The notes beneath the pieces are model-generated. The model worked only from the letters and a program-made list of their open reading frames with translations, did not search any database and had not been told where the DNA came from. Positions 23,301-36,497 of a stretch of DNA of 64,000 nucleotides are shown piece by piece. Source of the stretch: Megaustenia siamemsis (taxonomy: Eukaryota; Mollusca; Gastropoda; Stylommatophora; Ariophantidae); assembly GCA_032433765.1 (NCBI GenBank), contig JAVIAB010000051.1:146764568-146828567 (forward strand), given 5' to 3'. A program made the translations under genes and the position numbers. Numbering within the stretch: the first letter of the stretch is position 1; every line of letters starts with the position of its first letter.

Positions 23301-24305
23301 TAGATCTCGTCAAACATTAACAAACATATCTCACCACTAGATCTCGTCAAACATTAACAAACATATCTCACCACTAGATCTCATCAAACATTAACAAACA
23401 TATCTCAATACTAGATCTCATCAAACATTAATAAACATATCTCAACACTAGATCTCATCAAACATTAACACACATATCTCAACACTAGATCTCATCAAAC
23501 ATTAACAAACATATCTCACCACTAGATCTCATCAAACATTAACAAACATATCTGAACACAAGATCTCATCAAACATTAACAAACATATATCAACACTAGA
23601 TCTCATCAAACATTAACAAACATATCTCAACACTAGATCTCATCAAACATTAACAAACATATCTCACCACTAGATCTCGTCAAACATTAACAAACATATC
23701 TCACCACTAGATCTCATCAAACATTAACACACATATCTCACCACTAGATCTCATCAAACATTAACAAACATATCTCACCACTAGATCTCATCAAACATTA
23801 ACAAACATATCTCACCACTAGATCTCATCAAACATTAACAAACATATCTCAACACTAGATCTCATCAAACATTAACAAACATATCTCAACACTAGATCTC
23901 ATCAAACATTAACAAACATATCTCAACACAAGATCTCATCAAACATTAACAAACATATCTTAACACTAGATCTCATCAAACATTAACAAACATATCTCAA
24001 CACTAGATCTCATCAAACATTAACAAACATATCTCAACATTAGATCTCGTCAAACATTAACAAACATATCTCACCACTAGATCTCATCAAACATTAACAC
24101 ACATATCTCACCACTAGATCTCATCAAACATTAACAAACATATCTCAATACTAGATCTCATCAAACATTAACAAACATATCTCACCACTAGATCTCATCA
24201 AACATTAACAAACATATCTCACCACTAGATCTCATCAAACATTAACAAACATATCTCACCACTAGATCTCATCAAACATTAACAAACATATCTCACCACT
24301 AGACT
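20345..24305. repeat. 37/24-bp compound minisatellite, about 4 kb
   Basis: The long unit is 37 bp: 'atctcaacaccagatctcgt' plus 'caaacattaacaaacat'. The short unit is 24 bp, the same without the 13-bp 'aacaccagatctc' part. There are well over 100 copies. Variant zones run along the array: 'caacacc' on the left, mixed short units at about 20770-21700, 'caacact' in the middle and 'caccact' on the right. It ends 20 bp before the exon 4 acceptor. Confidence 0.97.
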
Positions 24306-24325
24306 CCGTACGTGTCTCCCTACAG

Positions 24326-24485
24326 GAAGCTGGCTGACCAGTGCACTGGTCTCCAAGGGTTTCTCATCTTCCACTCTTTCGGTGGCGGCACTGGTTCAGG
24401 CTTCACGTCCCTGCTCATGGAGCGCTTGTCTGTGGACTACGGCAAGAAGTCCAAGTTGGAGTTCTCCATCTACCCAGCACCCCAG
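24326..24485 (+). CDS. TUBA: Alpha-tubulin exon 4 (codons 123-176)
   Basis: Encodes '[20 protein letters not shown]', '[20 protein letters not shown]' and '[13 protein letters not shown]'. It contains the tubulin signature GGGTGSG (residues 142-148) that binds the nucleotide phosphates. The acceptor is 'tccctacag', the donor 'ccccag|gtaaac', and the exon ends in phase 0. No frame error. Confidence 0.97.
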
Positions 24486-25020
24486 GTAAACAAATTCAAA
24501 AACCTTAAGCGACAACCCACCACCACTGGTCCCAACACGCCCATTTCCATAAATTAATACTTTGTCTCGATGACAAGCGATGATGAAACACATTTTTGTA
24601 TTATTGAACCAGAAGAGAATGATTGAAGCTTTGAAGATACATAGTTCAGGGACTAGTTGGAATCTTTGGGACACGAAAGCCTCTAAAAGGACGGGATAGT
24701 TGGCCAATTTTTTCGCGAGGAGAAAGTTAAGAACATGTGGTTTCTGTTTTGTCAGGGTGAAATGAGATCAATTCCGCTAACTCGCAAGTTAAAAATAAAA
24801 AAATAATGAAATGAGATCAATTCTGCTAACTTGCTAGTTAGAAAGAAAATTTTACGAGAATACACCTCCCCCCTTTTTTTTTCCACACCAGTAGCCGTAT
24901 GGTTAGGTGCCCCTCACCGTACAGGCAGACACTCTCCCTCTTTAGAATTACTCCGAATGTTTTTTTTATCGTTGACAGTATTGACGTTTGGGATACTCAA
25001 TAGTTTCGAAGAGAAAGTGT
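24486..25020. other. Start of alpha-tubulin intron 4, nothing recognised
   Basis: Only a short direct repeat is visible ('aatgagatcaattc' at about 24761 and 24809). No gene or mobile-element signature. Confidence 0.5.
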
Positions 25021-25098
25021 TTCACTGCCCCCGTGGTAGGATTCGAACCCAGGAACTTTTTGTCCAGAATCCGATGACTTGCCTCTAGATCACCAAAA
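25020..25098 (-). mobile_element. tRNA-like SINE head, minus strand
   Basis: On the minus strand 'gatctagaggcaagtc' and 'cctgggttcgaatcctacca' lie at A-box/B-box spacing. There is no proper acceptor-stem pairing, so I call it a SINE head. Confidence 0.5.
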
Positions 25099-25139
25099 TA
25101 ATAATGATGATGTGCTATTTTGGGATTGAGGCACCCGAC

Positions 25140-25345
25140 AGCAACTAAGCTCAAAGTTGTCCGCTACTCATGACTAGAAATAGAGGCTTGCGTCAGGCTA
25201 GAACTACCAGACCACACTCCACCTCTTCGTGGTACCCCAAGTAACAGACAAACCAGTCTAGTCTGGCCAAGCGATTAGGGATCGATAGGGAAGGCATCCG
25301 GTACTCCAAAATATCTTGCTGAAGTCTGATGTGTTGTGATTTAAC
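25140..25345 (+). repeat. Dispersed repeat Y, copy 2
   Basis: Shares 'ccacctcttcgtggtacccc', 'ccagtctagtctggccaagc' and 'ttgctgaagtctgatgtgtt' with copies at 11228 and 60440. Shorter at its 3' end. Confidence 0.6.
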
Positions 25346-25584
25346 TGTCAGCTTAATAACAGCATCTATCTATTGCTCTTATATTGACCTCCTCTGATGC
25401 TGTTGTATATTGTCTTTAGTACTTCATTAATCCATCTATTTCGTGGTCGATCCATTGATCTAGGTAGTTTTCTTATGGCGTACTTATATTACAATTACCT
25501 ATTAATAATAATATACTTAGACAATACTTAGACATATTTCTTTCTTTTTTTTCTTTCTTTCTTTAATTAATTAATTAAATAATA

Positions 25585-26090
25585 AAAAAAAGTAAATTAC
25601 CCTCTTCACGCCAAGTAGCGTATAGGGAATATGGTGTTAGTGACCCTATATTTTACAGACCTTCAGCACATGATTTTTGGTGTAATGTGGTCGGTATTAC
25701 GCCCGTGCTGCTTTACTTTCCCAGAAAAAAATCCGGTACCTATTTAAGGCTGGGTGAACCAGGAAGCCGTCGGTTGGGATCGAACCCTACCCCTTGTCCT
25801 TTGTAGTCCAGTTCACTAACCACTGAGCTATCGCGGCTCAAAAGTAAAGTACCCCCGTCACGCCAAGTGGCGTTTAGGGAATATGGTGTTAGTGACAATA
25901 CATTTTACAGACCTTCGGCACATGATTTTTAGTGTAATGTGTCGGTTATAAAGCCCGTGCCACTTCACTTTCCCAGAAAAAAATCCGGCCCATTAACGGC
26001 TGGGTGAACCCGGAAGCCGTCGGTTGGGATCGAACCCTACCTCTTGTCCTTTGTAGTCCACTTCACTAACCACTGAGCTATCACGGCCTC
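25585..26090 (-). mobile_element. Tandem SINE-1 dimer with one shared target-site duplication
   Basis: Two complete SINE-1 units in the same minus orientation (about 25585-25838 and 25839-26090) follow each other directly. A perfect 12-bp direct repeat 'aattaaataata' flanks the pair at 25573-25584 and 26091-26102, with none between the units. Confidence 0.9.
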
Positions 26091-26139
26091 AATTAAATAA
26101 TACTTAAATTTAATACTATAGAAGATTCCAGCAGATTCC

Positions 26140-26792
26140 CACTTCATACAGCAGCATCATGCAAACAGCAGCATCATGCCAACAGCAGCATCATGCCAAC
26201 ATCAGCATTATGGCAACTGCAGCATCATACCAACATCAGCATCATGTCATCATCAGCATTATGGCAAAAGCTGCATCATACCAACAGAAACATCATGGCA
26301 ACATCAGCATCTTACCAACAACAGCAGCATCATTCCAACATCAGCATCATACCAACAATAGCATCATGCCAACAGATGCATCATGCCAACATCAGCATCT
26401 TACCAACATCAGCATCTTACCAACAGCAGCATCATTCCAACATCAGCATCATACCAACAGCAGCATCATTCCAACATCAGCATCTTACCAACAGCAGCAT
26501 CATGCCAACAGCTGCATCATGCCAACATCAGCATCTTACCAACAGCAGCATCATGCCAACAGCTGCATCATGCCAACAGCAGCATCGTGCCAACAGCTGC
26601 ATCATGCCAACAGCAGCATCGTGCCAACAGCTGCATCATGCCAACAGCTGCATCATGCCAACAGCTGCATCATGCCAACAGCAGCATCGTGCCAACAGCT
26701 GCATCATGCCAACAGCTGCATCATGCCAACAGTTGCATCATGCCAAAAGCTGCATCATGCCAACATCAGTATCATGGCAAAAAGCTGCATCA
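26140..26792. repeat. 17-bp minisatellite
   Basis: About 38 copies of 'cagcagcatcatgccaa' with variants 'acatcag', 'acagctg', 'cttacc' and 'cattcc'. All three forward frames remain open because the unit length is not a multiple of three, so each frame reads the same repeating peptide. Not a gene. Confidence 0.95.
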
Positions 26793-28111
26793 AAACAGAA
26801 AATGTAGCCGTGTGATCGTGTTGTTTCCGAACAGCCGTTGCATAAATCGGTTGCTGTGACAAGTTTCAGAGTGACTTTCCGACCTGATGTGTCACGAGTA
26901 ATTATTTTGAACTCCGCGTTGTTTCTCGCTGCTGCTGTTGTTTTCTCTTGGACCTGGTGAGGTAGCCCTTCCCACCGTTCGTTCTTCACTGGACATAGAC
27001 AAAATACAGATGGCCTCTAGGAAGCACTCAAGGACACTCTGTTCATAACACACTCGAAGGTTTATTAACGACTAGTTAACCTTGCATAACAATTTTCTGA
27101 ACAAGCATAATGACAACATGTCTGTTATTTGCATTACTCACAATCTGCATCATGGGGGACTTCCGTTTCAAAATGGTGGAACGTTTCACGTTCTCTCGAT
27201 CGCTGCAGCAAAATGTATCTGTGGTTTGATTAATTTAGGCTCTCTGACGTATGTTTCTTTGTTGAAATCAAAGTGATGTTCTACTTAGCAAATCTGCGCT
27301 GCCGAGTACACACAGCAATGTTTCTTTTTGACAAGTCAAGTTTTGTTTGTAAAAGCAACCTTCACCATCTAGTGTTGACATGCGGTTTACGTCACATTGA
27401 GTGCTGTTCAATGGCCGACGTTGGTATTATTTGACGCAAGTTATTTATATGCTGAAACACATTTAATGTGGACTGCTCCATCAAGTCGACCGATGATTTT
27501 CCTCTTTGGGGAATTTGCACCGTGTTTCGTTGTACGCTAACCGTACGGTCTGTTGTTTGATGTGTGACGGGGATAATTCGATGACTAACTGTGTGTTTAT
27601 ATGTTCGGTTGCAGTCAAGAACGATTTCCTAACATCGTCAACCGCTATACATTTTTGTTCTCAATATGACGATCATCATTTTCGGGAGGACGTGAAATTC
27701 CGGTATATGGTGGATAGGCGGCAGGAACCATTGAAGGCTATGTCTGAAAAGTGTTCCTTGCTGCAGTTTCCTCATATTCCAAGTCCGGCTTGTTGCAGGA
27801 GCTACTGAGTTAAGTGCTCTGTGCACACCGTGAGCTGTGTGTCTCATCCGTTCTGATCATGTTTCGATATTCCAATTGTTTACGATGAATGATGATATCG
27901 TATGACAGGGAACAGTTGGCTGTGTTCACTTTCTGCGCGGTTTCGCCTTATGTCTTTTGGCGTGTGCTGAGACTGCTACGATGGGGACTACAGTTACCTT
28001 TCTTTGTTTGGAAGATGATTTAGTAATTCGGATGATTCCACTGGCACGGGCGGTTGAGCAATTATGGATTTTAATTCGTTTGCAGTGATACCGAGGCCTT
28101 CCATAACCAAT
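26793..28111. mobile_element. Insertion of about 1.3 kb splitting the 17-bp array; contains repeat X copy 2
   Basis: The 17-bp array stops at 'aaagctgcatca' and resumes with 'agctgcatcatgcc' at 28112. The right third (27640-28107, minus) is dispersed repeat X, also found at 17385 and 56205. The minus strand shows broken frames such as 'VTVVPIVAVSAHAKRHKAKP', with no family I can name. I see no terminal repeats. Confidence 0.6.
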
Positions 28112-29026
28112 AAGCTGCATCATGCCAAATATCAGTATCGTGGCAAAAGCTGATCCATGCCAACATCAGTATCATGGCAAAATCTGCATCATGCCAGAAT
28201 CAGTATCATAGCAAAAGGTCCATCATGCCAACAACAGCATCACATCACTAGCTACAAGATACCAACAGCAGCATCATACCACTAGCCGCATCAAGCCAAC
28301 AGCTGCATCATACCAACAGTAGCATCAAGATAAGAGCTGTATCATACCAACAGCAGCATCACACCAACAGTAGCATCAAGCCAACAACAACATAATGCAA
28401 ACAACAGCATCATATCACTAGCTACATCATGCAAACAACAGCATCATATCACTAGCTACATCATGCAAACAACAGCATCATATCACTAGCTACATCATGC
28501 AAACAACAGCATCATATCACTAGCTACATCATGCAAACAGCAGCATCATATCACTAGCTACATCATGCAAACAGCAGCATCATATCACTAGCTATATCAT
28601 GCAAACAGCAGCATCATATCACTAGCTACATCATGCAAACAGCAGCATCATATCACTAGCTACATCATGCAAACAGCAGCATCATATCACTAGCTACATC
28701 ATGCAAACAGCAGCATCATATCACTAGCTATATCATGCAAACAGCAGCATCATATCACTAGCTATATCATGCAAACAGCAGCATCATATCACTAGCTGCA
28801 TCATGCAAACAACAGCATCATATCATTAGCTACATCATGCAAACAGCAGCATCATATCAATAGATACATCATGCAAACAGCAGCATTATATCACTAGCTA
28901 CATCATGCAAACAGCAGCATCATATCACTAGCTACATCATGCAAACAACAGCATCATATCACTAGCTACATCATGCAAACAGCAGCATCATATCACTAGC
29001 TACATCATGCAAACAGCAGCATCGAA
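28112..29026. repeat. 34-bp higher-order repeat grown from the 17-bp unit
   Basis: 28112-28385 is irregular 17-mer sequence. From about 28385 a 34-bp unit ('catcatgcaaacagcagcat' plus 'catatcactagcta') repeats about 19 times; it is two diverged 17-mers amplified as a pair. Confidence 0.93.
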
Positions 29027-30020
29027 CAGTTTTCCATGCGGTACCAAGAAGATCTCAGACTACCTATTTTGTCCAAACTGTTTTTTTTAATATAAAGTTT
29101 GCATTTATTATTTCCCCATTTCGATTACATCTTATGTCCCCTCTAAAATCAGGAATTGACTTGCTATAGTCCGTTCAGAAATTCATAATCACACCTGAAT
29201 TAGCTTTGCGTGATAACCGCTTGTTATTTTAGTTTCAAAATTGGCATGCAATCTTAGAATATTGATGACGCAAAGATTTTGGTATTTTTTATTCCACAAA
29301 CACAACCGATTTTGCACATCAGCGAATTCCTTTGATCTTTTATGACGATATCACACAAGTTGATTCAAATTTTAGAGTTTACAGTAATCGTGTTAAATTT
29401 TCCAATTTACTGGAATTCTTGTCAGAGGCGTATCTACATAGTGCTTAATTGTGGGTGTTGTTCGTTATGTGTATTTGCAAACATGAATTCAATTGGTTAC
29501 AATTGCTGATATAGTTAAAAAGTAACCTTTTGCATAGTTATAAATTTGCATTCCAAAGTCATTGTAATTTAGATATACATGTTGGTATTTAAAGTCAACA
29601 AATTGTCTACTGAGTCTTCACAAAATTAATAAAGATACGCCTTCCCTTCTGTAATTAATGCCAAGGCCGTGGTGCGTCATGTCGTTCAATAACAATTCAG
29701 TTTTGTGCACGGGATTTTCCTGAAGTTAGTGTTTCTGCAGTAGCCAAACTATTTTACGTCAACGACCGCACCTTTCAATTCGAAATTTGACAGGGAGAAA
29801 TAAATTAAACCCAACTGCAGAAGCAGCCGAGAGCAAGATCTGTGCTTAGCAGCACTTATTTGAGACTCGTTAGACTATCACTATATAATGAGACGTAGAA
29901 ATAGACACTACTAAACGGACAAAATAAACGCAGTTATAATTGACAGAAAATAACCGCGAACAATTATTGAATACAGCAATGTACTTGAAGTCTGTAATAA
30001 ATTACTGAAGATGAGCTTAT
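29027..30020. other. Intron sequence, nothing recognised
   Basis: About 1 kb of AT-rich, non-repetitive DNA. No conserved protein or mobile-element motif. Confidence 0.5.
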
Positions 30021-30039
30021 TTTATAACAAAAGTAATAA

Positions 30040-30185
30040 ATAACTAACATGAACTTATTGGGTAACCAAACTTTTAAATAACTAAACATGAACTTATTGG
30101 ATAACCAAACTTTTAAATAACTAAACATGAACTTATTGGATAACCAAACTTTTAAATAACTGAACATAAAATTATTAAATAACAC
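30040..30185. repeat. 39-bp short tandem array, about 4 copies
   Basis: Unit 'taaataactaaacatgaact' plus 'tattggataaccaaacttt', followed by A/T-rich decayed derivatives to about 30460. Confidence 0.9.
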
Positions 30186-30638
30186 AAAAAATATACAACT
30201 GAAAACGAACTTTTAGGTATTCAAATTAATAACGCGCTAAAATGAAATGATTAAATTACGCAATTAAAATAAAAAGCTGGCACATAACTTATATTTAACA
30301 CAAATAATAAAGGGACGAAAATAAACTTATGAACAATAACCACAAAATAAATAGTTCAATATGAGTTTATTAAATAACATAAACAATAAATAAACGCAAA
30401 TTAGCCAATATGAAAAAATAAATAGCCAAATAAATTAATCAGACAACCACAAATTTAAAAAAATCAATATGAAACAAAAGCATACGCGCTCAAGTAAAAT
30501 TGGTCAATATGACTTTAAGGAAACAATTCTCTGTAGTAATTGGCACACACACAAAAAAAGGAAGAAAATATACGATCTCTGAAATAAATTGACAAACATT
30601 GACTTAAATGATGATTCAAGTGATAAATGGATAAATAA

Positions 30639-31562
<924 letters not shown>

Positions 31563-31912
31563 GCTATAGTCCGTTTCAAAATGGTTAGCTGCTAATTAAT
31601 AATTAATATCTCTGTAACCACTTGATCGAAATTGTTCAAATTTTGCACATGACATAATAATCTCAATGTCCCCACGAATATATTTTGATTCCTAATTAAA
31701 AACGTATGGTTTTTTAATTGTATTTATTTAATGTAAACAAATTGACTACCTCCTAAACAAACCATTATTTTATATGGTTTACCCCTTCATATTTCAGACA
31801 TATTTCGTTTGCTAATCTTTCATGAAATTCCCGTGATTTGTGGAATTTCTCCGCGTTTGAAAAACAAGTAAATTTTGGATGTTTATAAACAGCTTCCGTT
31901 TGTAGTCATTCA

Positions 31913-32456
31913 TCATCATCAAGTACCGGGTCTGCTGACGTAGGTGATCATGTCTCTCCACAACTTTCGATCTCGGCAGCTATTTACCATTTCTGTTGTT
32001 CACCTTCTGCCAAGCCATTCTCTTAAGCTGTCTGGTATTTTTTCTCTTTGCTTCCCTCTATCTCTTCGTCCCTCAATTTTTCCAGTTGTTGCAATATATT
32101 CCAGTTGTTCTCTTCTCATTACATGGCCAAAAAATGATGATTGTTTCTTCCTAATATTGGAAATTAGCTCTCTTTTTGCTTTAACCTCTTTCAAAACATT
32201 TTCCTTACTCTTCTTAGCTGTCCATGGTATTCTAAAAATTCTTCTGTAAAACCACATTTCTACAGACTCCAGTGATTTTCTTGTATGTTGTCCTATTGTC
32301 TATGATTCACATCCATATGCTAAGACTGGCTCTACATAACATTTAAGAACTCTTTTTCTTGTTTCTTTTGTCAAAATGGATTGCATAGTATCTTCCTCAT
32401 TTTTTGGAAAGCTGCTTTTGCCTGAGCCATTCTGCATCTTACCTCTTTTGTACTCA
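31913..32456 (-). mobile_element. LINE family A, 3' copy
   Basis: On the minus strand it reads 'MWFYRRIFRIPWTAKKSKEN', 'KRELISNIRKKQSSFFGHVM' and 'RREQLEYIATTGKIEGRRDR', and begins with the tail 'catcatcatcaagtaccggg'. The frame is better preserved here than in most A copies. Confidence 0.9.
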
Positions 32457-32639
32457 TTGGTGTTGTAAATCGTTGGGTGTTCTAGGCATTTATTGAAGTG
32501 TGTGTTCAAGTTAAGTTTCTGACACTGCAATCAGTTGCAGTGAAGATTTATAAATATTTCTGCATAGAATCTAATCGTGGGAAACTATATCGGAGTATCT
32601 CAAATCCTGAAAAACTATTCACGTTTTGGGTTTAAGCAA

Positions 32640-34180
32640 GCGTTCATTTAATCAATGACTCAAATGTAATGGAGTTGTAAGTTCAATCAATACCAGCACG
32701 CAAGGAAGAAAGAAAACAGCAGATAGTTTTGACAGAGGTGTGATTAGAAGAGAGGTTGGTATAATCTTCATTTCCAAAAAAACCGTGACAGGAAGAAAAC
32801 TGAAAAATCGGCTGAGAACACACAATGACATTGATGTGTCGAAATCTACATTATGGAGAAAATTAGAAGCATAGACTTTACGTTTAGGAAGTACAGCAGT
32901 GAATGAAACGTCATCTGTGAGAGGCCGCACTTAGTATTTGTGAGATGAATCGGCTTAACGTTTAGGAAGTACAGTAGTAGAAGAAACGTCATCTGTGAGA
33001 AGTCGCATTTAGTATCTATGAGATGTATCGGCTTTACGTTTAGGAAGTACAGTAGTAGAAGAAACGTCATCTGTGAGAAGTCGCATTTAGTATCTATGAG
33101 ATGTATCGGCTTTACATTTAGGAAGTACAGTAGTAGAAAAAACGTCATCTGCGAGAAGGCGCACTTAGTATCTATGAGATGTATCGGCTTTACATTTAGG
33201 AAGTACAGTAGTGGAAGAAACGTCATCTGTGAGAAGCCGCACTTAATATCTATGAGATGTATCGGCTTTACATTTAGGGAGTACAGTAGTGGAAGAAACG
33301 TCATCTGTGAGAAGCCGCACTTAGTATCTGTGAGAAGCAAATATTGACGTGACGTAAGGGAAATGCACAATAAAGATTATGATATTGTGTATGTGGATGA
33401 AACTTGGATCAATGCTCACAACACATGTGAAAATGAATAGCAGTTATCAGATGGAACGATTAAAAGATATGTACCCAGTGGAAAAGGACAACGTCTGATT
33501 ATGGCACATGCAGGCAGCATACATTATGGGTTGGTGAAAAATACTGAGCTTATTTTCACTTCCAACTCAATTTTTCACTTCCAAACAACCGGGACTATCA
33601 TACCGAGATGAACGGTAAAATATTTAGAGAGTGGATTGTAAATACTCTTCTCCTTCCATAGACAGACCATCCAGTGTGATAATGGACAACGCATCATACC
33701 ACAACGCTGTGACAGATGAAGACAAAATCCCGTCATCATCGAGTACAAAAGATACAATAAAGATTTGGCTCAGAAAGGAAGACGTTCCATTTAACGATTT
33801 AACGAGGGGTGTCTGAAACCTGAATTATTGTCCCTTGTTAAGAAATCACAAAAGATTAAGATATTCAATATAGACAAGTTGATTCAACAGCATGGTCATA
33901 TGTGTTTGAGACCTGAATTATTGTCCCTTGTTAAGAAATCACAAAAGATTAAGATATTCAATATAGACAAGTTGATTCACAGCATGGTCATATGAGACTG
34001 CCACCATATCATTCACATTTAAACCCAATTGAACTCGTTTGGACAAAAGTTAAAGGACAGGTAGAAGCTGAAAATAAAACTTTCAAACTATGCGATATGA
34101 AAGAACTAACATATGGCGCCCTCTCGCAGATAGACAATGACTATAATAAGCGTAAATGTGTTGAATATATCTTGTAGGAG
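32640..34180 (+). pseudogene. Tc1/mariner-type DDE transposase relic with internal tandem duplications
   Basis: The N-terminal helix-turn-helix region reads 'ADSFDRGVIRREVGIIFISK' and 'NDIDVSKSTLWRKLEA' (32700-32875). The catalytic part has 'YDIVYVDETWINAHN' (first Asp at 33396), 'SVIMDNASYHN' (second Asp at 33685) and 'LPPYHSHLNPIELVWTKVKG' (Glu at 34031). After removing a 93-bp in-frame duplication (33818-34003) the second Asp to Glu spacing is about 83-84 residues, compatible with a long-spacing DD82E-like group. A 78-bp array interrupts the region between the domains, and several stops and frameshifts make it dead. No terminal inverted repeats were found by eye. Confidence 0.8.
32878..33342 (+). 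repeat. 78-bp minisatellite made from transposase coding sequence
   Basis: About six copies of a 78-bp unit; in the transposase frame each encodes 26 residues ('MRCIGFTFRKYSSRRNVICE' then 'KSHLVS'). The left copies carry stops; the right four are open. The last copy runs into 'VRSKY' and then the catalytic domain. Confidence 0.95.
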
Positions 34181-34405
34181 GAAAATCATTATTGGAATAA
34201 TGATGGGCTTGTCGTTCGTTCAGCCGAGAATAGTCATCAAAATGTTAGTTTCCTCTGATTCCGAATAAGTAAGTAAATATATGTATGTGTATATTAATTA
34301 TCGTTTTCAATAAATATGCTTTGTTCTTCACTCAAATATTTGGATACAATAAATAACAAATACCTCACATAGTATTCAGATAAGAAACCCCTTTAACATT
34401 CGAAT
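34181..34405. other. AT-rich spacer
   Basis: Nothing recognised between the transposase relic and the 20/24-bp array. Confidence 0.5.
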
Positions 34406-35446
34406 TGTGGGGCTTCGTGTTAGACATCGGGGCTTCGTGTTAGACGTCGTGAAGGGCTTCGTGTTAGACATCGGGGCTTCGTGTTAGACGTCGGGGCTTC
34501 GTGTTAGAAGTCGTGCAGGGCTTCGCGTTAGACATCGGGGCTTCGTGTTAGACGTCGTGCAGGGCTTCGTGTTAGACGTCGGGGCTTCGTGTTAGACGTC
34601 GGGGCTTCGTGTTAGACGTCGGGGCTTCGTGTTAGACGTCGGGGCTTCGTGTTAGACGTCGGGGCTTCGTGTTAGACATCGTGAAGGGCTTCGTGTTAGA
34701 CGTCGTGCAGGGCTTCGTGTTAGACGTCGGGGCTTCGTGTTAGACAGCGTGCAGGGCTTCGTGTTAGACATCAGGGCTTCGTGTTAGACATCAGGGCTTC
34801 GTGTTAGACATCGGGAAGGGCTTCGTGTTAGACGTCGGGGCTTCGTGTTAGACATCAGGGCTTCGTGTTAGACATCAGGGCTTCGCGTTAGACATCAGGG
34901 CTTCGTGTTAGACATCGTGAAGGGCTTCGTGTTAGACATCAGGGCTTCGTGTTAGACATCGTGAAGGGCTTCGTGTTAGACGTCGGGGCTTCGTGTTAGA
35001 CATCAGGGCTTCGCGTTAGACGTCGTGCAGGGCTTCGTGTTAGACATCGTGCAGGGCTTCGCGTTAGACGTCGTGCAGGGCTTCGCGTTAGACATCGTGA
35101 AGGGCTTCGTGTTAGACATCGTGAAGGGCTTCGCGTTAGACATCAGGGCTTCGCGTTAGACATCGTGAAGGGCTTCGTGTTAGACGTCGGGGCTTCGTGT
35201 TAGACATCAGGGCTTCGCGTTAGACGTCGTGCAGGGCTTCGCGTTAGACATCGTGAAGGGCTTCGCGTTAGACATCAGGGCTTCGCGTTAGACATCAGGG
35301 CTTCGCGTTAGACATCAGGGCTTCGCGTTAGACATCAGGGCTTCGTGTTAGACATCAGGGCTTCGTGTTAGACATCAGGGCTTCGCGTTAGACATCAGGG
35401 CTTCGCGTTAGACGTCGTGCAGGGCTTCGTGTTAGACATCGTGCAG
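34406..35446. repeat. 20/24-bp minisatellite, first block
   Basis: Units share 'gggcttcgtgttagacatc' with or without the 4-bp extension 'gtgc' or 'gtga' before the next 'aggg', giving 20- and 24-bp forms. About 47 copies. Its right end is 'gacatcgtgcaggacttgcc', the same junction as the second block. Confidence 0.97.
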
Positions 35447-35878
35447 GACTTGCCGTGTGTTTCCCCACCCATCTCTATTCTTGGCGAGATGTTCGATCTT
35501 ATCTAATGAGTTTATGCCTGCCAACTTTGCTTCTCTTATAAGTGTTCTTTTTAAGAGTCTTTTTATCTCTTCATATTTCCCTGTATCCTGATGTTTCCCA
35601 CAGAAGAGCCTATTTTGGAATCGCCTTGTCTCTTCTCAGCACATGTCCGACATGTGTCCATCTTCTTTCTATAATTGTAGATGAGTTCTTTGTTTGCAGG
35701 GCCATTTATCTTATTTCAATATTAGTCTTGAATGCATTCCATTGTACACAGAGTATCTTTCTTAGGCATTTGTCTTCAAAACGTGTAGTATTGTTCTCAG
35801 TCTATTTTGATGTTTTCCAGCTTTCACACGCATAGGTAAGTGTTGATAATACGTTTGAGTTGAATGTCCTATTCGAAT
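35447..35878 (-). mobile_element. LINE family F, 3' fragment, first copy
   Basis: On the minus strand it encodes 'EIKRLLKRTLIREAKLAGIN' and 'SLDKIEHLAKNRDGW', a LINE C-terminus, then runs into the 20/24-bp array. It is nearly identical to 40348-40778. At about 35878 it is cut by a (TAG)n array. Confidence 0.8.
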
Positions 35879-36253
35879 AGTAGTAGTAGCAGTTGTATAA
35901 TAGTAGTAGTAGTAGTAGTGGTAGTAGTAGTAGTAGAAGTAGTTGTAGTAGTATATAGTAGTAGTAGCAGTTGCATAGTAGTAGTAGAAGTAGTTGTAGT
36001 AGTAGAAGTAGTTGTAACAGTTATATAGTAGTAGTAGTGGTAGTAGTAGTAGTAGTAGTAGTAGTAGTAATAGTAGTAGTAGTAGTATAAAGTAGTAGTA
36101 GTAGCAGTTGCATAGTAGTAGTAGTAGTAATAGTAGTAGTAGTGGTAGCAGTAGCTGCACCAGTAAGATAGTTTCAATAAGTTAGTAGTTTTTGTGGTGG
36201 CGTTAGTGGTGAAGGTAGTGGTGGCGGTAGTGGTGGTACAATACATATGCTTA

Positions 36254-36275
<22 letters not shown>
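35878..36275. repeat. (TAG)n/(GTA)n trinucleotide array
   Basis: About 290 bp of 'gtagtagta' with 'gtagcagttg' interruptions, very like the array at 30853, followed by 'ggtggcggtagtggt' and (TA)n. Confidence 0.95.
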
Positions 36276-36284
<9 letters not shown>

Positions 36285-36497
36285 ACTACTGGCTAAGGCC
36301 TGCATTATGAAAAGGAAAAAAAAACATTAAATTTGTACATGATAAGAACAGACAAAGAAATCGTTGAGACCACAGATGATTTTTGCGAATACCATAAACA
36401 GCTAAAAAATGTGGCGAGGAAGTTATAAATGAGGTTAAAGCAAATGGAAACCTTTTTCCAACATCATTCTTGACTCTTGACTCTAGATCCCTTCCGC
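36276..36497. other. Short unassigned spacer
   Basis: AT-rich, no recognised feature, between the trinucleotide array and the second 20/24-bp block. Confidence 0.5.

Noticed and set aside
20345..24305. CRISPR array or centromeric satellite
   Set aside because: There are no unique spacers between identical repeats, the host is a eukaryote, and the array is inside a tubulin intron. It is a minisatellite.
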